NCBI RefSeq assembly: GCF_000429485.1
Contig: NZ_AUBY01000008.1
Span: forward strand, 248,001 to 312,000
Origin: Aliagarivorans marinus DSM 23064
GTDB lineage: Bacteria > Pseudomonadota > Gammaproteobacteria > Enterobacterales > Celerinatantimonadaceae
DNA: 64,000 bases
Reading direction: 5' to 3'
The notes beneath the pieces are model-generated. The model did no database searches. It saw nothing but the letters and a program-made list of their open reading frames with translations, and was not told the origin of the DNA. Below are positions 9,484-18,804 of the stretch, piece by piece. How positions within the stretch are numbered: position 1 is the stretch's first letter; the number at the start of each line of letters is the position of its first letter. A program made the position numbers and the translations under genes.

Positions 9484-10323
9484 TTAATCAAATAGGTAGG
9501 AAGCATGAAAACGCAGGTGGTCTTCAATAAAGCTCGAGATAAAGTAGTAGCTATGATCGTAGCCGGCCTGCATACGCAGCTCGAGAGGTGAGTTGTTATG
9601 CTCCGCCGCGGCTTTTAAGCGCTCAGGCTTGAGCTGCTCATCAAGAAAATCGTCGGCCTCGCCCTGATCGACCAGAATCGGCAGCGGAGATGGCGCCATC
9701 TTTAACAGCTCACAGGCATCATACTCAAGCCAATTGAGCTTATTACCGCCCAAATAGGCTTCCAAGGCTTTGTTCCCCCAAGGACAACTGCAGGGATTGG
9801 CAATGGGACTAAATGCAGAAATGGAGCGATAGCGCTCAGGATTACGCAGGCCAATCACCAAAGCGCCATGCCCGCCCATGCTGTGTCCACTGATTGCACG
9901 CTTGCTACCCACCGGCAGCTCCGCCTCTACCAACGCCGGCAACTCTTCACAGATATAGTCGTACATCTGGTAGTGCTCGCTCCAAGGTGCCTCGGTAGCA
10001 TTGACATAAAAGCCCGCCCCTTGTCCTAAGTCATAGCCCTCATCATCCGGTATCCCCTCACCACGCGGACTGGTATCAGGGATCACCAGCGCCAAACCAA
10101 GCTCGGCAGCCACCCGAAACGCTCCCGCTTTTTGGCTGAAGTTCTCATCGCTGCTGGTCAGTCCCGACAGCCAATAGACAACTGGCAAGGATTGATGCTG
10201 GGTAACACCGGGAGGTAGAAACACCGAAAATCGCATCTGGCAGTTGAGCAAATTTGAGGAGTGGACGTACTGGCTAAGCGTCCCTGCAAATACCTGATAG
10301 TGATTAACTCGCGTTAAGCCCAT
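9484..10323 (-). CDS. fghA: S-formylglutathione hydrolase
   Basis: Hydrolyses S-formylglutathione to formate and glutathione, the second step of glutathione-dependent formaldehyde detoxification. The 279-residue alpha/beta-hydrolase has the esterase-D signature: nucleophile serine in GHSMGGHGAL, acidic residue in VDQGEADDFL and histidine in GYDHSYYF. The ATG has a good AAAGGAATAG ribosome site. It lies 61 bp downstream of frmA on the same strand, separated by a hairpin, so the two genes form the usual detoxification pair. Confidence 0.94.
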   Translation of the reverse strand: MGLTRVNHYQVFAGTLSQYVHSSNLLNCQMRFSVFLPPGVTQHQSLPVVYWLSGLTSSDENFSQKAGAFRVAAELGLALVIPDTSPRGEGIPDDEGYDLGQGAGFYVNATEAPWSEHYQMYDYICEELPALVEAELPVGSKRAISGHSMGGHGALVIGLRNPERYRSISAFSPIANPCSCPWGNKALEAYLGGNKLNWLEYDACELLKMAPSPLPILVDQGEADDFLDEQLKPERLKAAAEHNNSPLELRMQAGYDHSYYFISSFIEDHLRFHASYLFD

Positions 10324-10346
10324 GACCTATTCCTTTAGTTTATGTA

Positions 10347-10379
10347 TACCCGAACAAGCTCTGGATGCGTGTTCGGGTA
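10347..10379 (-). other. Intercistronic stem-loop between frmA and fghA
   Basis: A perfect 10-bp stem (10347-10356 with 10370-10379) with a 13-base loop lies between the frmA stop and the fghA ribosome site. No T-run follows it on the minus strand, so it is more likely an mRNA processing or stability element, or a partial attenuator, than a true terminator. Confidence 0.5.
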
Positions 10380-10384
10380 CAACG

Positions 10385-11533
<1,149 letters not shown>

Positions 11534-11685
11534 TCATCCTTCAGTACCAGACTCTGCAACTAAGCATAGACGCGCGCGTATAGCTGGATGGACTTTATTT
11601 TCTTACGGTGGCAAGTGCCGTTGCCACTGTATACCAGAAGCCATTGATACTTATGGCTGTTGGCGACGTACGCGCTCAACAAGCG

Positions 11686-12612
11686 TTACTGGCGATAATC
11701 AGCCAGCTCTGGCGCATCATACACGCGCACATAATCCACCAGCATCTGCGCCGGAAAGATTGCGTCGGATTGCGGATCGCCATCATAGTGGCCACCCACC
11801 GCGAGGTTGAGGATCAAGTAAAAGTGCTGATCGAAGGGGGCTGGGAAATCCGCTCCCGTTGTATACCAGTTAGTCTGAGTCGCGTAGAGCTCATCATCCA
11901 CATACCAAACAATCTTACCCGGCAGCCAATCTACCCGGTACACGTGGTAATCATTGATATCGCCCTCGCGAAAGGTGTAGCTATTGGAGGTATAGGTATT
12001 GTTCGGCCACTGGCCGCCGTAATGAATGGTGCCATGCACCTCAGCGGGGTTGCTGCCCTTTGCCTCCATAATGTCGATTTCACCCGAGGCGGCCCAAGTG
12101 CCGTAGACATTGTCCTGCGGCATCATCCAGAATGCGGGCCACAAGCCTTGCCCTACGGGCAGTTTGATACGCGCTTCCACCCGGCCAAAACGCGGCATAT
12201 ATAGCCCTTGGGTTTTGATCCGGGCAGAGCTGTAATCAAACACATTACCGGCATCTATGGTGGCTTCCACCAATGCTTGGATCTGCAGCTGCCCAGAGTC
12301 GGTAACGCTTAGATTGCTCGAGTTAGCGGTGTAGTACTGCAACTCATTGTTTCCCCAGCCGCTGATGTACTCACCGTTTATGCTAAAGCCATTTCCCAGA
12401 TCGAAGGTCCACTTACTGCTATCTAATTCGGGGGCAGTAAACTCGTCACTCCAGACTAACTCCCAGTTCATAGCAGCCGGATCGAGGTTCACGGCGTTAC
12501 TGGACGCTGAGCCAGAGCCGCCACTGGAGCCGCAGGCGCTGAGGGTAACAGCAAGGAAAAGTGGTGCCGCGCACGACAGTCGCGACCAAGCGGAGTGATA
12601 CTGATTCGACAT
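11686..12612 (-). CDS. GH16 beta-glucanase lipoprotein (laminarinase type)
   Basis: A 308-residue lipoprotein (signal ending LSACGSSGG) with a single GH16 jelly-roll domain. The catalytic signature is intact: GEIDIMEAKG gives nucleophile and acid/base glutamates in an ExDxxE arrangement. Conserved flanking segments (WSDEFTAPELDSSKW, WPAFWMMP, HVYRVDW) fit beta-1,3(4)-glucanases that attack laminarin. The start ATG has an AAGGAAG site upstream. It is monocistronic as far as I can see. It adds algal-polysaccharide use to the alpha-glucan functions encoded nearby. Specificity is inferred from subfamily resemblance. Confidence 0.92.
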   Translation of the reverse strand: MSNQYHSAWSRLSCAAPLFLAVTLSACGSSGGSGSASSNAVNLDPAAMNWELVWSDEFTAPELDSSKWTFDLGNGFSINGEYISGWGNNELQYYTANSSNLSVTDSGQLQIQALVEATIDAGNVFDYSSARIKTQGLYMPRFGRVEARIKLPVGQGLWPAFWMMPQDNVYGTWAASGEIDIMEAKGSNPAEVHGTIHYGGQWPNNTYTSNSYTFREGDINDYHVYRVDWLPGKIVWYVDDELYATQTNWYTTGADFPAPFDQHFYLILNLAVGGHYDGDPQSDAIFPAQMLVDYVRVYDAPELADYRQ

Positions 12613-12771
12613 CCTTTTCGAACTTCCTTATGAATGGATTCCAAAGCCTAGTCTGGCATGTCGAGTAAACCTACAGCAGTAGCAAAAACAGAAACTACGA
12701 TCTTAATCGTTTACGTTAAGTTGATTTGCCATTGATAAAATCTTCATCACCTCGCAAGGAGCCAAAAACAG

Positions 12772-12811
12772 AAAAAAAGCAGGGCAACCACCGAAGCGGC
12801 TACCCTGCTTT
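12772..12811 (-). terminator. Strong terminator of a short minus-strand transcript
   Basis: Read on the minus strand, a 9-bp outer stem (12803-12811 with 12776-12784) encloses a smaller GC stem and is followed by a T7 run. No annotated gene ends here except the 29-codon ORF at 12925-13014. Its position upstream of, and pointing toward, the GH16 gene shows that a separate transcript ends before that gene's promoter. Confidence 0.85.
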
Positions 12812-12924
12812 CCCCCCTTGTTCGCCAGCTTTACTGGTCGCTATGTTGTGTTCTTTTGTGGCCTCGTTACAAGGCTATCGACTCACTGCAATATTGAATC
12901 TTTTGGTGGCTTGTCGCTTAGCGA

Positions 12925-13014
12925 CTAGGCCTTATGCTGTTCAGGGCGCTTTTTCTTTTCCGTTTGGCTTGGACGGAAGCTCACACCTGACGCACCACGA
13001 AAACTTGAAACCAT
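12925..13014 (-). CDS. Possible small basic protein or sRNA-encoded peptide (29 residues)
   Basis: ATG at 13014 is preceded by a near-perfect GGAGGG ribosome site seven bases away and opens a 29-codon frame ending TAG. The peptide is polar and basic (about a third Lys, Arg or His; core QTEKKKRPEQHK), with no membrane segment. The transcript continues about 110 bases through a small GTCGC/GCGAC hairpin to the strong terminator at 12772-12811. I do not recognise the peptide. It could equally be an incidental frame in a small RNA, but ribosome site, frame and terminator together make a gene plausible. Confidence 0.45.
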   Translation of the reverse strand: MVSSFRGASGVSFRPSQTEKKKRPEQHKA

Positions 13015-13437
13015 AATCACACCCTCCACTGTATTTAATGCAAGCCCCCCTGGCTTAAGTGCTTGTTGGTCCTGTCTAACAGCACCTTTGCCTGCTTGCA
13101 CTTACACTGTTTGCATAGAGCAGACCAAGTTTCAGCAACACTGATAAATATTTTAAGTAGATTCAAATTTATGGGTAAGCACTGCATAAACCCCAGAGAA
13201 AACGCGAGTCGCGCTGCATATAAACTCATTTGGATAAAAACATCACTAAGACATATACCCGCATATAGTTAACGCCTTAAGCAACCGCCCTCTCATGGCG
13301 CACATTTTCAGTGCAGTGCTTCACCATTGCAGTTCACTTTGACCGCCCCGCTTGCCTTGTTCAACGACACCGATTCGCGACAAAAGCAGCCATACTCGCC
13401 ATTACCAGCGACAGATCGCACCTACGACAAGTTGCGC
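13015..13437. other. Intergenic region, largely featureless
   Basis: About 420 bp between the small minus-strand transcript and the acetyltransferase gene. It must hold the promoter of the small transcript. A minus-strand frame at 13035-13229 contains a short LysR-like stretch (see that entry). I see no other gene or RNA. Confidence 0.4.
13035..13229 (-). pseudogene. Possible relic of a LysR-family regulator N-terminus
   Basis: A 64-residue minus-strand frame contains INLNLLKIFISVAETWS, which reads like the first helix of a LysR DNA-binding domain. The rest of the helix-turn-helix is absent in all three frames I inspected. It may be a decayed regulator fragment or chance resemblance. Confidence 0.2.
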
Positions 13438-14070
13438 CTAGCAGCGCTGACCAAGCAACAAGGCATACTGATCTTCTTCGATCAGCTCAAAACCCATCGC
13501 CTTGTAAAACATAATCGCTTTGGGATTGGCTTTCCCCACACCAAGGTGAACCCCACTGACAGCTTGCTCCCTGAGACTTTCCAATAATGTATTGATGAGC
13601 AACCTGCCATAGCCCTGCCCTTGGGCTTCGGGTAGCAAATCGATATGTAGGTGCGCGGGGTAGTCATCCACCCAAGTTGGCAGTGGTGGTCGCTGATGTA
13701 TCAATTCAAGCAAGAAGGACTCAAACTGGCTATTACAAGGCAATTGCTGAGCATAACGCTGGCGTAGTGCAGGCAGCCAATCATTCTCCAGCCAAGCATT
13801 GTAGTCACGCGTATCCAGCGCACATAACAGATAGCCCATCACGGCATCCGCTTCTACCACCCAGTTGCTAGTTTGCGAGTAATAAAGGTAGGGTGAGCAA
13901 AAGTAATCACTCAGCAAACCGGGGTGATTAAACAGCGGTGTCGCATCACTACCGTTTTTCCCAGTAAGCAAACAGATCCTTTGCAACTGAGCAAGATCAT
14001 CGCGCCTAGCGGGGCGCAGCGACAGCCGCGACTTAACGGTGGGATCATTTAGGTATGGGGCTGGTGTCAT
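13438..14070 (-). CDS. GNAT family N-acetyltransferase
   Basis: A 210-residue acetyltransferase. The acetyl-CoA pyrophosphate loop is clear in the C-terminal half (LLPEAQGQGYGRLL), preceded by the beta-4 strand AHLHIDL and followed by the beta-5/alpha-4 region (GKANPKAIMFYKAMGF). The N-terminal half has a longer insertion than minimal GNAT proteins, similar to acetyltransferases related to the C-terminal domain of O-GlcNAcases. The substrate is unknown. It stands alone between two long noncoding stretches. The start is provisional because the ribosome site (GTGGA) is weak. Confidence 0.82.
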   Translation of the reverse strand: MTPAPYLNDPTVKSRLSLRPARRDDLAQLQRICLLTGKNGSDATPLFNHPGLLSDYFCSPYLYYSQTSNWVVEADAVMGYLLCALDTRDYNAWLENDWLPALRQRYAQQLPCNSQFESFLLELIHQRPPLPTWVDDYPAHLHIDLLPEAQGQGYGRLLINTLLESLREQAVSGVHLGVGKANPKAIMFYKAMGFELIEEDQYALLLGQRC

Positions 14071-14616
14071 CGGGTCATTCCACTTTTGCAGGCCGACAAA
14101 TCAGCTCTGCGTTGAGCCGATGCCGTAACAGTGAGCAAGCTAAGCCCCCAGTCTAAGGAATGATTCGCAAATGTTTACCTGTAACTTCCCGGCTTATGGA
14201 ACTGGTCTCACTAACTCTCGATGAACCTCTGAGTTCGTGAGCGAAATCCCACCTTACGCCGCCAAGTAAAGGGCTAGGCCAGCCGCGAAAACGTCAGTGG
14301 ATTTTTCTACAGAAAACCCATTTTACAGCTTGATTGACCACGCTGAAAAATTGAGCATTTTGACACTAGAAAACCATTATCAATTGCGAATTTTGCTGGT
14401 TAATCAACTGTTACGAAGCAGGTCAACGCCTTATTAAAACTTATGTACCGATAGGTTAAACACAGCATCGATTAGCATGCAGCAGCGCACGAATTACCGT
14501 TCCTAGCTGGAACAAATTCCCGATTATGCGCCCGATCAATTTTCACTCGCCATGAATATGCAAGTCTAAGCATGAATTTATTTAATATATTAACTTGTTT
14601 GAAGGAGTAACACCGC
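14071..14616. other. Long intergenic region upstream of the C4-dicarboxylate carrier
   Basis: 546 bp between divergent genes. It must hold two outward promoters. An AT-rich segment just before the carrier start (about 14575-14600) could be its core promoter. TTGAT-like half sites occur (for example near 14331), but no full FNR or CRP palindrome could be made out. No convincing ORF or RNA was found. Confidence 0.45.
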
Positions 14617-15945
14617 ATGTTAGTCATGGCGTTTTTGTTTCTGCTGCTAATGCTCTATTTGGGCAGTCGTTTTGGCGGCATCGGCCTTGGGGTGGTATCT
14701 GGCCTCGGTCTGCTTATTGAAGTGTTTATTTTCCGCATGCCTCCCACCTCACCACCGATCACCGTAATGCTGATCATTATGGCGGTTGTAACCTGTGCAT
14801 CGATTCTGGAAGCGGCCGGTGGCTTGAAGTACATGCTGCAGGTTGCCGAGCGCATTCTGCGTAACAACCCTAAACGCATTAGCATCTTGGGCCCCATCGT
14901 GACCTACACCATGACCGTGATGCTAGGTACTGGCCACGCGGTTTACTCCATCATGCCCATCATTGGCGATGTGGCACTGAAAAACGGTATTCGTCCAGAA
15001 CGCGCCATGGCATCAAGCTCGGTCGCCTCGCAAATGGGTATTACCGCCAGCCCGATCTCTGCTGCGGTGGTGTACTACCTATCACAGATCGGCGCCTCAC
15101 ATGGCCTAATGCCTGAGCTGACCCTGATGGGCATTCTGATGGTGACCATTCCGTCGACCTTCTGCGGTACCTTGCTGCTGTCGCTGTATAGCTCGCGCCG
15201 CGGTAAAGAGCTGGAAGACGATCCAGAATACCAGCGCCGCCTGCAAGACCCACTATGGCGCGACAAGATCCTTAACACCACCGCCACCACGCTGGGTGAA
15301 ACCCTGCCAGCTTCTGCGCGCAATGCAGTGCTGCTGTTCTTGTTGGCGATTGCCTCCATCGTGTTCGTAGCCATGTTCCCGGCGATCCGCACCATCGACG
15401 GTAAAGCCATCCCAATGAGCGTGATCATCCAGATGATGATGCTGGCCTTCGGCGGTATTATCCTGCTGGCCACCCGCACCAAGGCGCAAACCGTACCTGA
15501 GGGTGTGGTGTTTAAATCCGGTATGGTGGCTGCGATTGCCATCTTCGGTATTGCCTGGATGAGCGACACCTACTTCCAGTACGCCATGCCTGCATTTGAG
15601 GCCGGTATCATCGACATCGTGCGCGCCTACCCATGGACCTTCGCCTTTGCCCTGTTCATCGTCTCGGTGGTGGTAAACAGCCAAGCGGCCACCGCAAGGA
15701 TGATGCTACCGGTAGGTATCGCCATGGGCCTGTCTCCAGCGATCCTGATCGGTTTGATGCCAGCCACCTACGGGTACTTCTTTATCCCGAACTACCCATC
15801 GGATATTGCGACCTGTAACTTCGATATGTCGGGTACCACCCGCATCGGTAAGTACTACTTTAACCACAGCTTTATGGTGCCGGGCCTGATTGGCGTGAGC
15901 TCCGCCTGTGTGATTGGTGTGACCTTGGCAGGGATTATTCTGTAA
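14617..15945 (+). CDS. Anaerobic C4-dicarboxylate carrier, DcuA/DcuB family
   Basis: A 442-residue inner-membrane carrier with about ten hydrophobic segments; DcuA and DcuB of E. coli have similar length. Family stretches include GTGHAVYSIMPII, SSSVASQMGITASPISAAVV and FFIPNYPSDIATC. It should exchange fumarate, malate, aspartate and succinate, supporting fumarate respiration or aspartate use. The ATG has a GAAGGAG ribosome site. It is monocistronic with a strong terminator and a long upstream region, as expected for a regulated gene. I cannot separate DcuA from DcuB by eye. Confidence 0.9.
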   Translation: MLVMAFLFLLLMLYLGSRFGGIGLGVVSGLGLLIEVFIFRMPPTSPPITVMLIIMAVVTCASILEAAGGLKYMLQVAERILRNNPKRISILGPIVTYTMTVMLGTGHAVYSIMPIIGDVALKNGIRPERAMASSSVASQMGITASPISAAVVYYLSQIGASHGLMPELTLMGILMVTIPSTFCGTLLLSLYSSRRGKELEDDPEYQRRLQDPLWRDKILNTTATTLGETLPASARNAVLLFLLAIASIVFVAMFPAIRTIDGKAIPMSVIIQMMMLAFGGIILLATRTKAQTVPEGVVFKSGMVAAIAIFGIAWMSDTYFQYAMPAFEAGIIDIVRAYPWTFAFALFIVSVVVNSQAATARMMLPVGIAMGLSPAILIGLMPATYGYFFIPNYPSDIATCNFDMSGTTRIGKYYFNHSFMVPGLIGVSSACVIGVTLAGIIL

Positions 15946-15970
15946 AGCGTTCTCACCTTATAAAGGTGCA

Positions 15971-15998
15971 AACGCCCGGTACTCGCCGGGCGTTTTTT
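15971..15998 (+). terminator. Terminator after the dcu gene
   Basis: A 9-bp GC-rich stem (15971-15979 with 15986-15994) and six-base loop run directly into a T-tract. It sits 26 bp past the carrier stop codon. Confidence 0.9.
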
Positions 15999-16015
15999 AA
16001 GAGTAGCCGCTCCCC

Positions 16016-17362
16016 TTAGCGAAAGCGAATCGCTCGCCATAGGTTGCGCGCCACACTTTGCTGGCGTTTGAAGTAACCCGAGTAGTCGTTGTAATCATCC
16101 AGCTCAGCATCTCGTTGGCTATCGCGGCCATCCTTGTGCGAGTAGAAGAACACCGCACACAGGGTTTCATTAAGGTTTACCCCAAACAGCTCACCAAAGG
16201 TCGAGAAGCCCGCGATGGGAAAGTCTTTAAAACACTTAATCTTTTCTAGCTCTCCCGGGTTGTTTCTGCGTCGCTGGATGCAATCAAACAATACCCCACC
16301 CAATGGTTGTGGCAATCCTTCAGCAAACGATTGGTAGTCACGCTCGGTCTGCTCAGAGAGGCTTTGCTGCTCCATCAAGATCAGCTCGGCGCCAAAGGGC
16401 ACATCACAGTAAAAATGCAGGCAACGCTTTTCGAGGTCGACCCACGATACCGAGCGTACAAACAGCTCACCGGCCACCGGCGTGGCAAAGCTGTAGTTTA
16501 CCAATCGCTGTTGCAGCTCTTCGGGTTGGCAATCGAGCTGCTGACACAGTACTTCGATGGCTTCACGCGGACGGCTATCTTGCGGGCACAATAGCTTGCT
16601 AACGGTGCGCTCGGCGGGGTCACTCTCGGCCACCATCCAATTGTGTTCGCTCGGCAGGAAGTTATCACTCTTGAACAAGCGAAAGTAGAAGTCTTCATGC
16701 AGCTCGATAAAGCACAACAAGGCATGTTGGTTACGCAGAGCCTGCTCATCGTGGAAGGGGGCATGCCCGGCCCCGGGCAGACACCCGGTAGAGCCACCAA
16801 TAAACGGCTGGCTAAAGCGGCCATCCTGATAGACCGCTTCCATCAGCCAGTTCTCACAGTGGCTGAAACCGTTCACCAGAGTAAGCACCAAACTACGCCC
16901 GGGTTCAGGAGAGATCTCGTGGTTAATCTGGCTCAGTTGCTTGGCGATGCGTTCGCGACGCACACTCGGGCTGATGCGATTCTCACCATCGAGGATATCC
17001 TCACAGGGCAGCTCGATGGTGTGCATCTCAACGCGCTCAAACAGGGACTTAGAGAACTCCTGGATCAGCACCTTGGGCTCATGCTCATTGCTCACATACA
17101 AGCCCTTGCCGCTGGAGCTAAGTTCACCAGCGGTGGAAGTTAGTATGCAAGGGGCGTTGTAGCGTCGTTTGAGTAGCCGGTGAACCTGCTCGAAATCAAG
17201 GCAAGAGGGCACATAACCCAGTACCAAGGCGCAGTCACTGCTGTTGGAGGCGATCCCAGCGCTTGCTAACTCTTCCAATACCTCCAGGGTATAACTGGCC
17301 ACCCTTACAGGCGGACGAGAGCCGGCGTCCAAGACCCCGCGAAACAGCGCTGCCAAATGCAT
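16016..17362 (-). CDS. FIST domain sensory protein
   Basis: A 448-residue soluble protein with FIST N and FIST C domains, thought to bind small ligands such as amino acids in signal transduction. The C-terminal FIST signature is clear (FPIAGFSTFGELFGVNLNE, then LCAVFFY), as is the central GGSTGC motif. I prefer ATG 17362, which lies eight bases behind AGGG, over the in-frame TTG two codons earlier. No kinase or cyclase domain is fused, and no signalling gene is adjacent, so its output partner is unknown. Confidence 0.88.
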   Translation of the reverse strand: MHLAALFRGVLDAGSRPPVRVASYTLEVLEELASAGIASNSSDCALVLGYVPSCLDFEQVHRLLKRRYNAPCILTSTAGELSSSGKGLYVSNEHEPKVLIQEFSKSLFERVEMHTIELPCEDILDGENRISPSVRRERIAKQLSQINHEISPEPGRSLVLTLVNGFSHCENWLMEAVYQDGRFSQPFIGGSTGCLPGAGHAPFHDEQALRNQHALLCFIELHEDFYFRLFKSDNFLPSEHNWMVAESDPAERTVSKLLCPQDSRPREAIEVLCQQLDCQPEELQQRLVNYSFATPVAGELFVRSVSWVDLEKRCLHFYCDVPFGAELILMEQQSLSEQTERDYQSFAEGLPQPLGGVLFDCIQRRRNNPGELEKIKCFKDFPIAGFSTFGELFGVNLNETLCAVFFYSHKDGRDSQRDAELDDYNDYSGYFKRQQSVARNLWRAIRFR

Positions 17363-17731
17363 TCTCAATCCCTAAGTCACGATTCTCTGACTAGATTGTC
17401 AAGAAATAGGAAAAAACCAAGTAGCGACCGCGATTAATTCTAGATTGATCATACTTTGCCCATGAGCGAATGAAATTAAATCGTTTACCTTCAAAGTTTT
17501 ACAATCATATAGCGTGACACAACTCCCCTTCAAAAACCTGCGCTTACGGGTAAGTAAGTAGCCGCTTTGCCATAAGCCTGAACAATACCTACCCTCCCGA
17601 TATCGCTTTAACGCCAGCCATGCAAAGCCTTCAGATATTTTCTTGATGTACCTTGAGATTGATTAGATTTTTTCGCCACCTGTTTGTCATAAACGCGCTT
17701 TAAGCTCGCTGCGATTATCACAGGAGGTACC
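17363..17731. other. Divergent intergenic region between FIST gene and exported pyrophosphatase
   Basis: 369 bp separating divergent genes. The right end carries a Pho-box-like element (17673-17690) and the AGGAGG ribosome site of the pyrophosphatase gene. The remainder is AT-rich with no recognised gene. Confidence 0.5.
17673..17690 (+). promoter_or_regulatory. Possible Pho box upstream of the exported pyrophosphatase
   Basis: Two seven-base repeats (TCGCCAC and TTGTCAT) start exactly 11 bp apart, the spacing of PhoB sites (CTGTCAT repeats). The second matches six of seven, the first only four of seven. It lies 42 bp upstream of the start codon. It is weaker than the two sites at 20277-20340. 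Confidence 0.4.
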
Positions 17732-18739
17732 ATGAAAAAGTCACTTATTGCCATTGCAGCGCTAAGCGCTGGCATGCACGCCCACGCTTTCGATCTGATG
17801 CAACCTAGCTTGAACGATACCAGCAACTTAGTGTGGTCTGGACACATCAGTCCCGACACCGATACCGTGGTGTCAGCCCTGCTTGCTGCCCATATCTATG
17901 GCGGCACCGCTACCGTGCCGGGTGAGCTCAATCCTGAGAGCAAGTTTGTGCTGGAGCAATGTGGCGCGGTTGCCCCAGTGTACCTCGACAACTACCAAGG
18001 CAAGCGTTTGGGCCTGGTGGACTTCAACCAGCAAACCCAGCTGGCCCCGGGCATGGATGAAGCCAACATTGTCGCGATTATCGACCACCACGCCATTGGC
18101 GGTAACCCGGTGAACACCAGCCAGATCGTCACGCTAGATATTCGCCCTTGGGGCTCTGCGGCAACCATGCTGATGGACCGCGCCAAGCAGCTAAATATTG
18201 AACTGCCGCAGGAACTTGCTTGTGCCGCCATCGGTGCCGTGCTGTCTGATACCGTGGTCTTCCAATCGCCGACCACCACCGATTTTGATCGCCAGTTGGT
18301 AGACGCCTACAGCGCGCAAGCGGGGCTCAGCAACATCAACGAGTTCGGCGAACAGATGCTGATCGCCAAATCAGATCTTAGCCATATTGATGCTGCCACC
18401 ATCCTGACCATGGATTACAAAAACTTCGAGTTTGGCGGTAAGAAAGTTGGTATCGGCGTTGCCGAAACCCTTAACGCCCAGCAGCTGATCGACCGCAAGC
18501 CTGAGCTGTTGTTAGCGATGCAGAGCTACAAGCAAGAACAGGGGCTGGACCACTTGTTCTTCTCGATTACCGACACCAAGCACAAACGCGCCAACCTGCT
18601 GTGGGTTGACCCAAGCGACCAACAGGTTGTCGAGCGCGCCTTCCAAAGCGTGCAAGGCCAAGACATGCTGAGCCTCGATGGAGTGACCTCGCGTAAACGC
18701 CAGATTGGCCCCGCTATTCAAACCGCTCTCGAGCAGTAA
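17732..18739 (+). CDS. Exported manganese-dependent (DHH family II) inorganic pyrophosphatase
   Basis: Hydrolyses pyrophosphate to two phosphates. Family II motifs are complete: GHISPDTD (H38, D42, D44), a metal-binding aspartate in LVDFN (D97), DHH at residues 118-120 and the DHHA2 signature SRKRQ near residue 320. The surprise is a clear signal peptide (MKKSLIAIAALSAGMHAHA), because family II pyrophosphatases are normally cytoplasmic. The start has a perfect AGGAGG site. The next gene also encodes an exported protein, 65 bp downstream on the same strand, and a Pho-box-like site lies upstream. I infer a phosphate-scavenging enzyme in the periplasm or outside. Confidence 0.9.
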   Translation: MKKSLIAIAALSAGMHAHAFDLMQPSLNDTSNLVWSGHISPDTDTVVSALLAAHIYGGTATVPGELNPESKFVLEQCGAVAPVYLDNYQGKRLGLVDFNQQTQLAPGMDEANIVAIIDHHAIGGNPVNTSQIVTLDIRPWGSAATMLMDRAKQLNIELPQELACAAIGAVLSDTVVFQSPTTTDFDRQLVDAYSAQAGLSNINEFGEQMLIAKSDLSHIDAATILTMDYKNFEFGGKKVGIGVAETLNAQQLIDRKPELLLAMQSYKQEQGLDHLFFSITDTKHKRANLLWVDPSDQQVVERAFQSVQGQDMLSLDGVTSRKRQIGPAIQTALEQ

Positions 18740-18804
18740 TCACCTACTAGCACTACGCTAAAATTGGCGCTCCCCGAGCGCCTTATTAATAACAGGAAAT
18801 CGCA

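Noticed and set aside
12726-13016. 96-codon plus-strand frame upstream of the acetyltransferase.
   Set aside because: It reads antisense through the terminator and small ORF, has no ribosome site and a low-complexity composition.
14071-14616. FNR- or CRP-like sites before the dcu gene.
   Set aside because: Only half sites (TTGAT, TCAATT) are present; no full palindrome could be aligned.
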